A stretch of 39,792 nucleotides of DNA from DASWKG01 sp036396755 (GTDB lineage Bacteria; Actinomycetota; UBA4738; CALAEC01), in the NCBI GenBank assembly GCA_036396755.1, contig DASWKG010000061.1:1-39792 (forward strand). Reading direction: 5' to 3'. The notes under the pieces were generated by a model. That model saw only the letters and a program-made list of their open reading frames with translations, was not told the DNA's origin and did not search any database. The translations under genes were made by a program, and so were the position numbers. Positions 15,363 through 25,162 of this stretch are shown piece after piece (positions within the stretch are counted from its first letter, which is position 1; each line of letters starts with the position of its first letter).

Positions 15363-17585
15363 GTGCGCCGTGCCACCGCCACGCTCATCTTCGCCCTCAC
15401 GATCGGGCTCGCGAACATCGCGATCCCGCTCGGAGGCGCCTCGACCGACGAGCCACAGCCACCCGTCGGCATCGCCATCGACTGGGTCCGGTCACACACC
15501 GCGGGCCTCGGAGTGAGCGCCGCCGACGTCTCCGAGCTCACCGTGACCGACGCGTACGAGTCGGCCCACACGGGGGTGAACCACGTGTACCTCCGCCAGC
15601 GGATCGCGGGGCTCGACGTGGCCGGGTCCTCGATCACCGTGAACATCCTCCCCGGCGGGCGCGTCTTCCACGTGGGCTCGCGCCTGGTTCCCAACCTCGC
15701 CGCGGCCTCCGGGAAGCTGGTCCTCACCGCGGCGCAGGCGACGACCGCCGCCGCGAAGGCGCTGGACGCCGGCGCCGCGAGGAACACGTCCACCAAGCTC
15801 GTCTACCAGGCCATGAACGACGGCCGGATCCGGCTGGCCTGGAACGTCGAGATCGAGGAGCGCTCGGGCCTGCACTGGTGGAACGCGAGCATCGACGCCG
15901 CGACCGGGAAGCTGCTCACGCGCTTCGACATGGTCGACCACGACAACGTCGCGGCCGTCGCGGGCGCGATCGCGCACCGGGGCCGGACGCGCGGACCCAT
16001 CGCCACACAGTCCTCCCCCGATGCCGTTCCCGACGGCTCGTCCTACCGCGTGTACGCGCTGCCGTTCGAGAGCCCGAACGACGGCGACCGGACGCTCGTG
16101 AACACCCCGGCCGACGCGCAGGCCTCCCCGTTCGGCTGGCACGACACGAACGGCGCCGCGGGCGCCGAGTCGACGCGGACCGTGGGCAACAACGTCCACG
16201 CCTACCTCGACACGACCAACACCAACGCGGCGCAGCCCGGGATGGACGCCGACGGCGGCACCGGGCTCGACTTCGACTTCCCGGCACCGCTCCAGGCGCC
16301 GCCCCCCGTGTATCGGGACGCCGCGATCACGAACCTCTTCTACTGGAACAACGTGATCCACGACGTCATCTACCGCTACGGCTTCGACGAGGCGTCGGGC
16401 AACTTCCAGGTGAACAACTACGAGCGCGGGGGGCTCGGGAACGACTCGGTGCAGGCGGAGGCGCAGGACGGAAGCGGCGTGAACAACGCCAACTTCGGCA
16501 CCCCCGTGGAGGGCAACCGCCCCCGCATGCAGATGTACGTCTGGTCCCCCTCGACGGGGGGCGACCCGAACCTGGGCATCGTTCGCGACGGCGACTTCGA
16601 GTCGGGGATCATCGCCCACGAATGGTCGCACGGCCTCTCCAACCGCCTCACCGGCGGGCCGACCGTCTCCGGCTGCCTCTCGCACGCCGAGCGCGAGGGC
16701 GAGGGATGGAGCGACTGGGTCGCCCTGGCGCTCACGACCCTCTCGACCGAGAACGGCGCGACCGGCCGCGGCATGGGGCCGTACGTGCTGGGGCAGCCGA
16801 ACCGGCAGGGCGCCGGCATCCGGCCGACCCGGTACTCGACGAACATGGCGATCAACCCCTCGACGTACAACACGATCAAGACGTCGGCGGTCCCCCACGG
16901 CGTCGGCTACGTGTGGGCGACGATGCTGTGGGAGGTCTACTGGGACCTCATCGCCAAGTACGGGTTCAACCCGAACGTCTACGGCGACTGGACGACGGGC
17001 GGCAACAACCTCGCGATCCAGCTCGTTGTCGACGGCATGAAGCTGCAGCCCTGCAGCCCCGGGTTCGTCGACGCGCGCAACGCGATCCTGGCCGCCGACG
17101 TGGCTCTCACCCAGGGTGAGAACCAGTGCCTGATCTGGCGAGGGTTCTCCAAGCGCGGGCTCGGCTACGGCGCCAAGCAAGGATCGGTCACGAGCGTGAC
17201 CGACGGTACCCAGGCGTTCAACACGCACCCCGACTGCCAGCCGCACGCCGTGGCCACGCCCGAGAGCCTCTCGGCGTCGGTCTCGCCGGGCGGCTCCACC
17301 GACGCGACGCTCGCGATCGGCAACGGGGCGCTCGTCGACGGACAGAGCCTCTCGTGGACCATCGCCGAGGCCGAGACGGACTGCTCCGCCCCGTCGGACC
17401 TCGCGTGGCTGAGCGCCTCGCCGGCCGACGGCACCACCGCGGCGGCGGGCACGACCGACGTCACGGTCGCGCTCGACGGGAGCGGGCTCGGCGCAGGTGA
17501 CTCGCACACGGGGGTCCTCTGCATCGCGAGCAACGACACGGGTACTCCCGTGCTCGCCGTCCCCGTCACCCTGACGGCCGAGTAG
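15363..17585 (+). CDS. Secreted M36-family (fungalysin-type) metallopeptidase
   Basis: 740 residues. The GTG at 15363 is preceded by GAGGAAAGGGG. A signal peptide (LIFALTIGLANIAIPLGGAS) is followed by an FTP-type propeptide (to about 220). The catalytic domain holds the zinc motif HEWSH (residues 419-423) with the third ligand expected in EGEGWSDW near residue 447. Residues about 640-740 form an Ig-like C-terminal domain. It should be exported as a zymogen and cleave proteins outside the cell. Family members are best known from fungi but occur in actinobacteria. It is followed by a strong terminator and is monocistronic. Confidence 0.92.
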   Translation: MRRATATLIFALTIGLANIAIPLGGASTDEPQPPVGIAIDWVRSHTAGLGVSAADVSELTVTDAYESAHTGVNHVYLRQRIAGLDVAGSSITVNILPGGRVFHVGSRLVPNLAAASGKLVLTAAQATTAAAKALDAGAARNTSTKLVYQAMNDGRIRLAWNVEIEERSGLHWWNASIDAATGKLLTRFDMVDHDNVAAVAGAIAHRGRTRGPIATQSSPDAVPDGSSYRVYALPFESPNDGDRTLVNTPADAQASPFGWHDTNGAAGAESTRTVGNNVHAYLDTTNTNAAQPGMDADGGTGLDFDFPAPLQAPPPVYRDAAITNLFYWNNVIHDVIYRYGFDEASGNFQVNNYERGGLGNDSVQAEAQDGSGVNNANFGTPVEGNRPRMQMYVWSPSTGGDPNLGIVRDGDFESGIIAHEWSHGLSNRLTGGPTVSGCLSHAEREGEGWSDWVALALTTLSTENGATGRGMGPYVLGQPNRQGAGIRPTRYSTNMAINPSTYNTIKTSAVPHGVGYVWATMLWEVYWDLIAKYGFNPNVYGDWTTGGNNLAIQLVVDGMKLQPCSPGFVDARNAILAADVALTQGENQCLIWRGFSKRGLGYGAKQGSVTSVTDGTQAFNTHPDCQPHAVATPESLSASVSPGGSTDATLAIGNGALVDGQSLSWTIAEAETDCSAPSDLAWLSASPADGTTAAAGTTDVTVALDGSGLGAGDSHTGVLCIASNDTGTPVLAVPVTLTAE

Positions 17586-17596
17586 GAACCGTCCTC

Positions 17597-17622
17597 GCGG
17601 GGGCGCCTCCGGGCGCCCCCGC
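17597..17622 (+). terminator. Terminator of the M36 peptidase gene
   Basis: A perfect 11-bp stem (17597-17607 with 17612-17622) and a TCCG tetraloop, extended by CTCG/CGAG with a bulge. It begins 11 bp after the stop. Confidence 0.75.
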
Positions 17623-17651
17623 ACGAGGGCCGCGTGGGTGAGGTCCACCCG

Positions 17652-17669
17652 CACCGAGTACCCTCGGTG
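17652..17669. promoter_or_regulatory. Inverted repeat abutting the typA start
   Basis: CACCGAG (17652-17658) and CTCGGTG (17663-17669) form a perfect 7-bp inverted repeat with a TACC centre, ending 2 bp before the ATG at 17672. It overlaps a possible -10 box and covers where a ribosome site would be. Confidence 0.35.
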
Positions 17670-17671
17670 TC

Positions 17672-19495
<1,824 letters not shown>

Positions 19496-19537
19496 GGGGG
19501 TCGCCGCCGGCCACCGCGTGCGGGAAGGCCCCGGCGC

Positions 19538-20005
19538 TCAGGTCGGCGCGCCCCCCGCACCCATCAGCTCGGCCAGCCGCATGGCGAGCGAGGGATCGGA
19601 CTGCATCTCGTCGATCCAGTGCTGCGATACGAGCGCGAACGTCTGAAGGTCGAGGCCGAACGCCTTCAGCACGTCGGCCACGGGCTCGCCGCTGCCCTGC
19701 CGGCGGAGGAGCTCGGCGTACTGCTCGAGGCTGATGTCGGGCGCCTCGATCCCGGCGTCGCGCATGGCCTGCTGGTACAGCTCGCTGTAGCGCGTGACGA
19801 CCTCGGGGTGCTCGGTCATCCGCCCGTTCCAGGCCTCGGCGATCGCGTTGATCCGTCCCGCGGGGATGCCGTTCGCAACGGCCAGCGTCTCGACGTCCTC
19901 GGCGCTTCGGTCCGCGCCCGCACGGTGGAACGCCACCGCGGCCCGCGCGTAGCGCTCGAGCGTCACGCCCTCGACGGGCTCGAACGGGTCCGCGTCGCCG
20001 CTCAC
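19538..20005 (-). CDS. Small acidic helical protein, function unknown
   Basis: 155 residues. Predicted all-helical and soluble, with FEPVEGVTLERYARAAVAF near the start and repeated Trp- and Tyr-containing helices. It loosely resembles DUF6620-like proteins; this is weak. The GTG at 20005 overlaps the stop of the DUF2330 gene in GTGA, so the two are coupled. An alternative reading that starts further upstream runs inside that gene and is rejected. Confidence 0.65.
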   Translation of the reverse strand: MSGDADPFEPVEGVTLERYARAAVAFHRAGADRSAEDVETLAVANGIPAGRINAIAEAWNGRMTEHPEVVTRYSELYQQAMRDAGIEAPDISLEQYAELLRRQGSGEPVADVLKAFGLDLQTFALVSQHWIDEMQSDPSLAMRLAELMGAGGAPT

Positions 20006-21042
20006 ACCGGCCCCCCCTGCGGCCTGCGGCCTGCGCGCAGGCGACTCACGACCGCGACCGCCACCAGGATCACCGCCGCGGCCGCCGCGATCGCGATGGT
20101 GGTGGCCAGCGAGCCACGGTCGTCGGCCTCCTCGGCGACCGTGAAGTCGACGGCCTCCTGCACCGGGGACGAGCGCAGGACGAGGTCGGCGTCGAGCGTC
20201 TCGGGCCGCCACGCGGCCTCGTACCGGGTGAGCCACGCGCCGCGCTTCGGCCGCACGCCCGGCGAGCGGAGCCGCGCGCGCTCGTCCTGCGTGAGCGGCG
20301 CGCTGTAGCGGACCTCCAAACGATCGCGCGCGTCCGGGAAGGATCCCTCGCGGGGGCGAACCACGGTCTCGGCGAACGTCTCCGACTCGGGTCGGAAGGG
20401 CGTCACGACGTACAGCTCCATCGGAAGCTCATCGGCGTGCGACGACCCCGCCACCCGCAGCGGGTAGACGGGCTCCTCGGCGTCGAACCGGAACCGGACC
20501 GGCACCATCTCCCCCTCGGGCGGGGCGCCGGGGAGGACGCGGGCCGCGACGATGACCCATCCCTCGTCGAGGTAGGCCTGGACGGCCTCCTCCTGCGTGT
20601 CGTGGAACGCGAAGCCGTGCGAGCGCATCCAGCGCTGCAGCTCGGCCGCCCGCTCGCTCCCCAGGGTCACGAGCTCGAGGTCGCCCACCACCTCCCGGTC
20701 GATCACGTCGACGCCGACCGGTGGCGGCGCGCCGGCGCCCTCGCCGTCACCCTCCGGCTCGGGCGGCGGCGGCGTGCTGATCTCACGGGCGGCGAGGATC
20801 GGCTCGAGCGTCCCCTCCTCGACCTGGGGCGGCTCCGGGAACGGCATCATCCACGCGAACTCGTCCTCGGGCGAGGCGTAGCGCACGGCGACGAGCAGCG
20901 TCTCGCCGCCGTCGGACCAGCTGAGGAGCGCCTCGAACCCGGCGAGCTCGGCCGTGCCCTCCTCGGAGACCATCACCCCACAGGCGAGGGCCGGGGCGGC
21001 CGACAGGACGGCCACCCCGACACCGAACACGAGCGCGCGCAC
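20002..21042 (-). CDS. DUF2330-like secreted/anchored protein
   Basis: 346 residues. A signal peptide ends at LACG; the mature protein starts with a Cys-Gly as in DUF2330 proteins. The EFAWMMPFP segment matches the family FAWVxPxP motif. A Pro/Glu-rich linker lies near residue 95 and a C-terminal membrane helix (TTIAIAAAAAVILVAVAVV) is followed by an Arg-rich tail, so the bulk faces outward. The GTG at 21042 has TAGAGT 7 bp upstream and no ribosome site, suggesting a leaderless transcript. Molecular function unknown. Confidence 0.75.
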   Translation of the reverse strand: MRALVFGVGVAVLSAAPALACGVMVSEEGTAELAGFEALLSWSDGGETLLVAVRYASPEDEFAWMMPFPEPPQVEEGTLEPILAAREISTPPPPEPEGDGEGAGAPPPVGVDVIDREVVGDLELVTLGSERAAELQRWMRSHGFAFHDTQEEAVQAYLDEGWVIVAARVLPGAPPEGEMVPVRFRFDAEEPVYPLRVAGSSHADELPMELYVVTPFRPESETFAETVVRPREGSFPDARDRLEVRYSAPLTQDERARLRSPGVRPKRGAWLTRYEAAWRPETLDADLVLRSSPVQEAVDFTVAEEADDRGSLATTIAIAAAAAVILVAVAVVSRLRAGRRPQGGPV

Positions 21043-21069
21043 GCGCCCAACTCTACCCGCGGCGCGGCC

Positions 21070-24000
21070 TCAGCTCTCGCAGCCGGACAGCTTGCCGCCG
21101 TCCGCCTCGACCGTGCACACATCGGCCCCCGACCCGCCGTCGAGCCGGTCGAAGCCCGCTCCGCCGCGCAGGGTGTCGTTGTGCTTCTCGCCCTTCAGCT
21201 CGTCGTCGCCGCCCTCGCCGAAGATCTGGTCGTTGCCGTCGCCGCCGTAGACCTTGTCGTTGCCGTCGCCGGCGATCACGATGTCGTTCCCCTTGGAGGC
21301 CTTGATCGTGTCCCTGCCGCCGAGACCGCAGATCACGTCGTCGCCGTTCGTCCCGTTGATCGAGTCGTTCCCGGCGGTGCCGGTGATCGTGCAGACGGGC
21401 CCGGTCTCCTCGGTCACGGTGAACGACAGCGACCGCGCCTCCTCGAGGTTGCCCACGAGGTCGGCCGACCGGTAGTCGAGCGTGTGGTCGCCGGCGGCGG
21501 CCACCTGGAACGGGCCCGCGTAGCGGGTCCACTCGCCGCCGTCGAGCCGGTACTCGCTGTAGTCCACGTCGGCCTCGCCGGGGTCGGTCGCGCTGAGCGT
21601 GACCGTCGGATCCACGTACGAGCCGCCCACGGGCTCGGGGGTCAGCGTCGCCGTCGTCACCGGGGGCAGGGTGTCGACCACGAACCTCGCCGAGCGCACC
21701 TCGGAGGCGTTCCCGCGGATGTCGACCGCGATCCACTTCAGCGTGGTCGTCTGGTCGAATGTGAACCACTCACCCGGCTGCCGCGGCCCGCGCGCCTCCC
21801 AGGTGGGCGAGTCGGTCGTTGGGGTCGATCCGTCGGTCGTGTAGTGGATCACCGACGGCTCGTTGACCCACGAGAACGTGGCCGACACCGGGTCGCGGCC
21901 GAGCGCGCCGTCGGGCCGCACGTCGGCCACCGGCGCCTCGTTGTCGCGGGAGTACTCGAGCGCGGTCTCGAGGAGACCGTAGTTGCCCGCCGCGAACTCC
22001 ATCGCCTCGTGACTGCCCTCGCTCGCGTAGTCGGGCATGAACCCAACCGTGGTCTGCGACACGCCGGTCGTCGTCGAGCTGAAGAGGTCGGCGCCGGTCT
22101 CGAAGCTGTAAGCGATGATGTCCCGCCGGTACCACTGCTCGTCGGCGCTGTTGCCGGCCGCGGAGTAGAGGACGTCGGCCACCGGCCCCGTGCGCGACGG
22201 CAGGATCACGGTGCCCCGGTACTCCTCGATGCGGCTGAGGATCTTCTCGGCCCCCTCGAAGAAGTACCCCTCGACGCCGATGTTCGGCGCGGGGAGCGTC
22301 ACCCGCCCCGAGGACACGTACGCGCCGGGCGCCCACATGAAATACCCGCCGTAGCTGTGGATGTTGTTCGAGAACTTGATGTTCGGGAAGGTCTCGACCA
22401 GCCAGTGCTCGTTGCGGATCTCCGGCTCCGACGCCTCCGCCGGGCCCGAGTAGGTCTCCCCCGTGCAGCTGGTCGACGCGCCCGAGTACCCGTCGAAGAG
22501 CGTCCCGACGGTGTTGTTGCGGTTCAGGTCGACGCCCCACGAGTTGCGGGTCGCCGGCATGCCCGCCGTCGCCGTGAGCGGGCAGTGGCGCGTCATGTTC
22601 TTGCGCTGGCTCGCGAAGTCGTAGAACGAGTACAGCGAGCCGTCGGGGTTCGCCGACGGCACGATGAAGATGTCGAGGTTGTCGACCATCTCCCGCGTGC
22701 CGGGGTCGATCGCGTAGTTGCGGACCAGCCGCTCGGCCGTCTCCACGCAGGTGAGGGGCGTCGCCCACTCGCGCGCGTGCTGCTGGCAGTAGAGGAAGAC
22801 GCCCACCTTCGAGCCGTCGCGGTGCGAGCCGATGCGCAGGGCCTGCACCTGGAAGTGCCCGCGCGGGACGCTGGCGGGCGCACTTAGGAAGTCGTCGAGC
22901 GTGACGGTCGCCTGCGGCAGGACCGCCCCGCCGCCCGCGTTGTTCGCGTAGCGGTGCGCGGTGACCAGCGCGCTCGCCGCGGGATCGGCGTTGATCGCGT
23001 CCACCACCTGCGCCGCCGTGGAGCCGGGCCCGAGGTTCACCGTGATCTTCGAGCCCGTGACCGCGATGCCGAGCGCAGGCCCGGGGAGGAACTCGGCCTG
23101 CACGCTGTTCCCGCCGTCCTGCCCCCACGCCTTCGCGATGAGCAGGATGGCGCGGGACGCGTCGGGCGGGGAGCCACCGGGATCGGCCGCGCCGATCACC
23201 GCCATCGACTTCCGCTGGTAGCCCTCGGTCAGGTACGGGAGGTCGACGATCTCGGAGATGTTCGGGAACTCGTCGGCGAGGTCGTTGATGCGGTCGTAGA
23301 CCTCGACGGCGTCCATGTAGTGGGTGTGGAAGCCGGTCAGGTAGCCGCCCGCGTAGGGGGGCAGGCCGGGGCCGGGCCAGGTCCGGACCTCGTCCTCCGC
23401 GAACTGGCCGCTGCTCGACGCCACACGAACCGTCGCGGGGACCGGCGTGGTGGAGCCGGCCGCGCCGATCCGCACCAGCGTCCGGTGGTACATGTAGGCG
23501 CCCGAGTCGGTGAACTTCGACATCGACGTCGCCGCGCCGAACGCGCCGCCGTCCTCGGCCCACGCCATCGACATGCTCGGGCCGCCCGAGTTCGTGCCGA
23601 GGGCGGTCCGCGCCTCCACCGACAGGAACCGACCCGAGCGGTGGACGAAGTAGTCGGCGCGCATGATCGTGACCTCGCCCGGCGGCTGCTCCTCCCCGGG
23701 GGCGCGGGTCGCCGACCGCGTCGGGACGATGCCCTCGACGTCCGCCAGCAGGCCCTTCTCCGCCACCTCGTGCGAGTTCCCCTCGGCCTCGATCGCCGCG
23801 TTCCGCTCCTTCGTGCGAGCCTCCCAGGTCGCGTGGTCCTCGATCGTGGCGCCGAAGACGTAGCCCTGAGCGGTCAGGAAGGCCCGCTCGGTGGGCGTGA
23901 CGAACGCGTTGACGGTCGCGGTGCCGTCGTCGTTGTCGCGGACGTACTCGGCCAGGTCGACGCCCAACGAGAGCAGGCCGTCGATGGCGGAGCGGTTCGC

Positions 24001-24144
24001 GAGGTGGATCTCGACCAGGGCCTCGCGCTCGCCGGCGGACGAGAGCGGGAGCTCGAGGTCGGCAGGGCTCGAGACGCCCGGGAGCGTCGCCAACAGGACG
24101 AGCAGGGCGCTCACGGCGAGGATGACGAAACGGTAGCGGCGCAT
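21070..24144 (-). CDS. Secreted M14 zinc carboxypeptidase with RTX calcium-binding repeats
   Basis: 1024 residues. The ATG at 24144 follows AGAAGGAGG. After the signal peptide and a propeptide-like region comes an M14 domain. Zinc ligands are His456 and Glu459 (QQHAREWATP) and His596 (NNIHSYGG); NPDGSLYSF is the substrate region and Glu682 (SFETGAD) the catalytic base. About 90 residues (348-435) are inserted between the first strand region and the zinc site. A chitobiase-C-like domain (about 750-810), an Ig-like domain (to about 915) and seven or so RTX GGxGxDxxx nonapeptides (920-1015) follow. It trims C-terminal residues from extracellular peptides; calcium should be needed for folding. 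Confidence 0.92.
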   Translation of the reverse strand: MRRYRFVILAVSALLVLLATLPGVSSPADLELPLSSAGEREALVEIHLANRSAIDGLLSLGVDLAEYVRDNDDGTATVNAFVTPTERAFLTAQGYVFGATIEDHATWEARTKERNAAIEAEGNSHEVAEKGLLADVEGIVPTRSATRAPGEEQPPGEVTIMRADYFVHRSGRFLSVEARTALGTNSGGPSMSMAWAEDGGAFGAATSMSKFTDSGAYMYHRTLVRIGAAGSTTPVPATVRVASSSGQFAEDEVRTWPGPGLPPYAGGYLTGFHTHYMDAVEVYDRINDLADEFPNISEIVDLPYLTEGYQRKSMAVIGAADPGGSPPDASRAILLIAKAWGQDGGNSVQAEFLPGPALGIAVTGSKITVNLGPGSTAAQVVDAINADPAASALVTAHRYANNAGGGAVLPQATVTLDDFLSAPASVPRGHFQVQALRIGSHRDGSKVGVFLYCQQHAREWATPLTCVETAERLVRNYAIDPGTREMVDNLDIFIVPSANPDGSLYSFYDFASQRKNMTRHCPLTATAGMPATRNSWGVDLNRNNTVGTLFDGYSGASTSCTGETYSGPAEASEPEIRNEHWLVETFPNIKFSNNIHSYGGYFMWAPGAYVSSGRVTLPAPNIGVEGYFFEGAEKILSRIEEYRGTVILPSRTGPVADVLYSAAGNSADEQWYRRDIIAYSFETGADLFSSTTTGVSQTTVGFMPDYASEGSHEAMEFAAGNYGLLETALEYSRDNEAPVADVRPDGALGRDPVSATFSWVNEPSVIHYTTDGSTPTTDSPTWEARGPRQPGEWFTFDQTTTLKWIAVDIRGNASEVRSARFVVDTLPPVTTATLTPEPVGGSYVDPTVTLSATDPGEADVDYSEYRLDGGEWTRYAGPFQVAAAGDHTLDYRSADLVGNLEEARSLSFTVTEETGPVCTITGTAGNDSINGTNGDDVICGLGGRDTIKASKGNDIVIAGDGNDKVYGGDGNDQIFGEGGDDELKGEKHNDTLRGGAGFDRLDGGSGADVCTVEADGGKLSGCES

Positions 24145-24164
24145 CGATGGCCTCCTTCTGGGTC

Positions 24165-24185
24165 GGGGCCCCTTCGCGGGGTCCC
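24165..24185 (-). terminator. Hairpin between the secreted unknown gene and the M14 gene
   Basis: GGGGCCCC (24165-24172) and GGGGTCCC (24178-24185) pair with one mismatch around TTCGC. It lies 51 bp after the stop of the upstream minus-strand gene and just before the M14 ribosome site, so it may end the upstream transcript or sit in the M14 leader. Confidence 0.45.
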
Positions 24186-24236
24186 TATCACTTCGAGGTG
24201 CGAGCTCGGATTCCTTCCCGCGCAGGCGAGGTCGGG

Positions 24237-24944
24237 TCAGCCGCCCGGACAGCCCCGGGTACAGAGCACGTCGGGGGGCACGTCGGAACCGATCACGAAG
24301 TCCTCGCCGGCGGCGGCGAAGTCGATCCAGGGGAACCACGCCGTCGAGCCCTCGAGCCGGAAGAAGAACGAGGTGAGGCCGCGCGGCCGCTCGATCGTCC
24401 TCCCCACGCCGAGGAACTCGCGCTCCGCCGCGTTCATCGACGCGAAGGGGAGCGTGAGGACGAGCCGGCGAGCGTCAACGCCGACCGTCCAGGCGGGGTT
24501 GTGCACCCACAGCCCGTCGGTGTCGGGGCACGAGTCGCCCGACTGGTACCACTCGACGTAGCGATCCCAGGGGTCCTGCTGATCGGGGAGCTGTCCCTGC
24601 AGGTAGATCTCGAAGGTCGAGAAGCAGCCCGGCATGTCGAAGCCCGGCCGGACGGCGATCGTGGCCGCCGTGGAGTCGACCGCCGCGAGCGTCTCGATCG
24701 TGAGCCGCAGGCCGGTCGCTTCATGGTCGACCCCGTCCTCACCGATGGGGTTCGCGGCGTAGGCCGTCTCCCAGAGCATCGATAGCAGGTCACCCGCGTC
24801 GTACGAAACGGGACGCGTGTCGCCCAGCCCGTCCACGCCGTTCGCGTCACCGGGCGGGTCGACGACCTGGGGGGACGAGCTCGCCGAGGCGGGCTGCGTA
24901 AGGGCCAGCAGCAGGGTCAGGATCGCGGCGACGGTCACGAGCAT
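24237..24944 (-). CDS. Secreted protein of unknown function
   Basis: 235 residues. The ATG at 24944 follows AAGGAGG (24957-24951) by 6 bp; longer in-frame starts to 25058 lack a ribosome site and would run over the palindromes. The signal peptide is LLALTQPASAS. The mature part begins PQVVDPPGDANG, a phrase common at the start of secreted beta-sandwich proteins, and carries four cysteines: one in MPGCFSTF, one in GDSCPDTDG and two near the C-terminus (VLCTRGCPGG). Two palindromic sites lie 75 and 102 bp upstream. Function unknown. Confidence 0.7.
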   Translation of the reverse strand: MLVTVAAILTLLLALTQPASASSSPQVVDPPGDANGVDGLGDTRPVSYDAGDLLSMLWETAYAANPIGEDGVDHEATGLRLTIETLAAVDSTAATIAVRPGFDMPGCFSTFEIYLQGQLPDQQDPWDRYVEWYQSGDSCPDTDGLWVHNPAWTVGVDARRLVLTLPFASMNAAEREFLGVGRTIERPRGLTSFFFRLEGSTAWFPWIDFAAAGEDFVIGSDVPPDVLCTRGCPGG

Positions 24945-25019
24945 GACGCACCTCCTTGTCGGCTCGCCGCCGATTCTGCGCCGCGCTCTCGCGATTGGGA
25001 ATGCCCGAAAGGAAACTCT

Positions 25020-25058
25020 GTGCACCTGCACCGAAATCTCTTTTCTGTGCACCTGCAC
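25020..25058. promoter_or_regulatory. Paired palindromic sites C1 and C2
   Basis: Two perfect GTGCACCTGCAC copies at 25020-25031 and 25047-25058, 27 bp apart start to start, each preceded by CT and followed by CC... on the plus strand. They lie between divergent genes: C1 is 75 bp from the secreted protein start at 24944, C2 is 42 bp upstream of the -35 box of the ATPase promoter. Confidence 0.65.
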
Positions 25059-25100
25059 CAGAGCAATCCACGACCCGGGGTGAGCACCGAGGCGGGAACC

Positions 25101-25133
25101 TTGACAGTAACCGTGGGTTAACTTACGGTAAGT
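25101..25133 (+). promoter_or_regulatory. Strong promoter with palindrome over the -10 box
   Basis: TTGACA (25101-25106, exact consensus), a 17-bp spacer and TACGGT (25124-25129). The -10 lies inside the perfect inverted repeat ACTTAC-G-GTAAGT (25121-25133). AGTAACCGT at 25106-25114 is an imperfect second half-site. The arrangement suggests an operator at which a repressor blocks RNA polymerase. Confidence 0.6.
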
Positions 25134-25162
25134 GCAACTACGACCTGCGAGGGCGACCTGTT

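Noticed and set aside
15492..17654. 720-codon minus-strand frame opposite the M36 peptidase
   Set aside because: Composition is biased toward Arg, Val and His with no recognisable motif; the plus strand carries the HEWSH zinc site.
19496..19537. GC-rich stretch after typA as a terminator
   Set aside because: The possible stem is interrupted and the loop large; not distinguishable from background GC pairing.
20437..22887. 816-codon plus-strand frame opposite the DUF2330 and M14 genes
   Set aside because: Shadow of two clear minus-strand genes, with no motif of its own.
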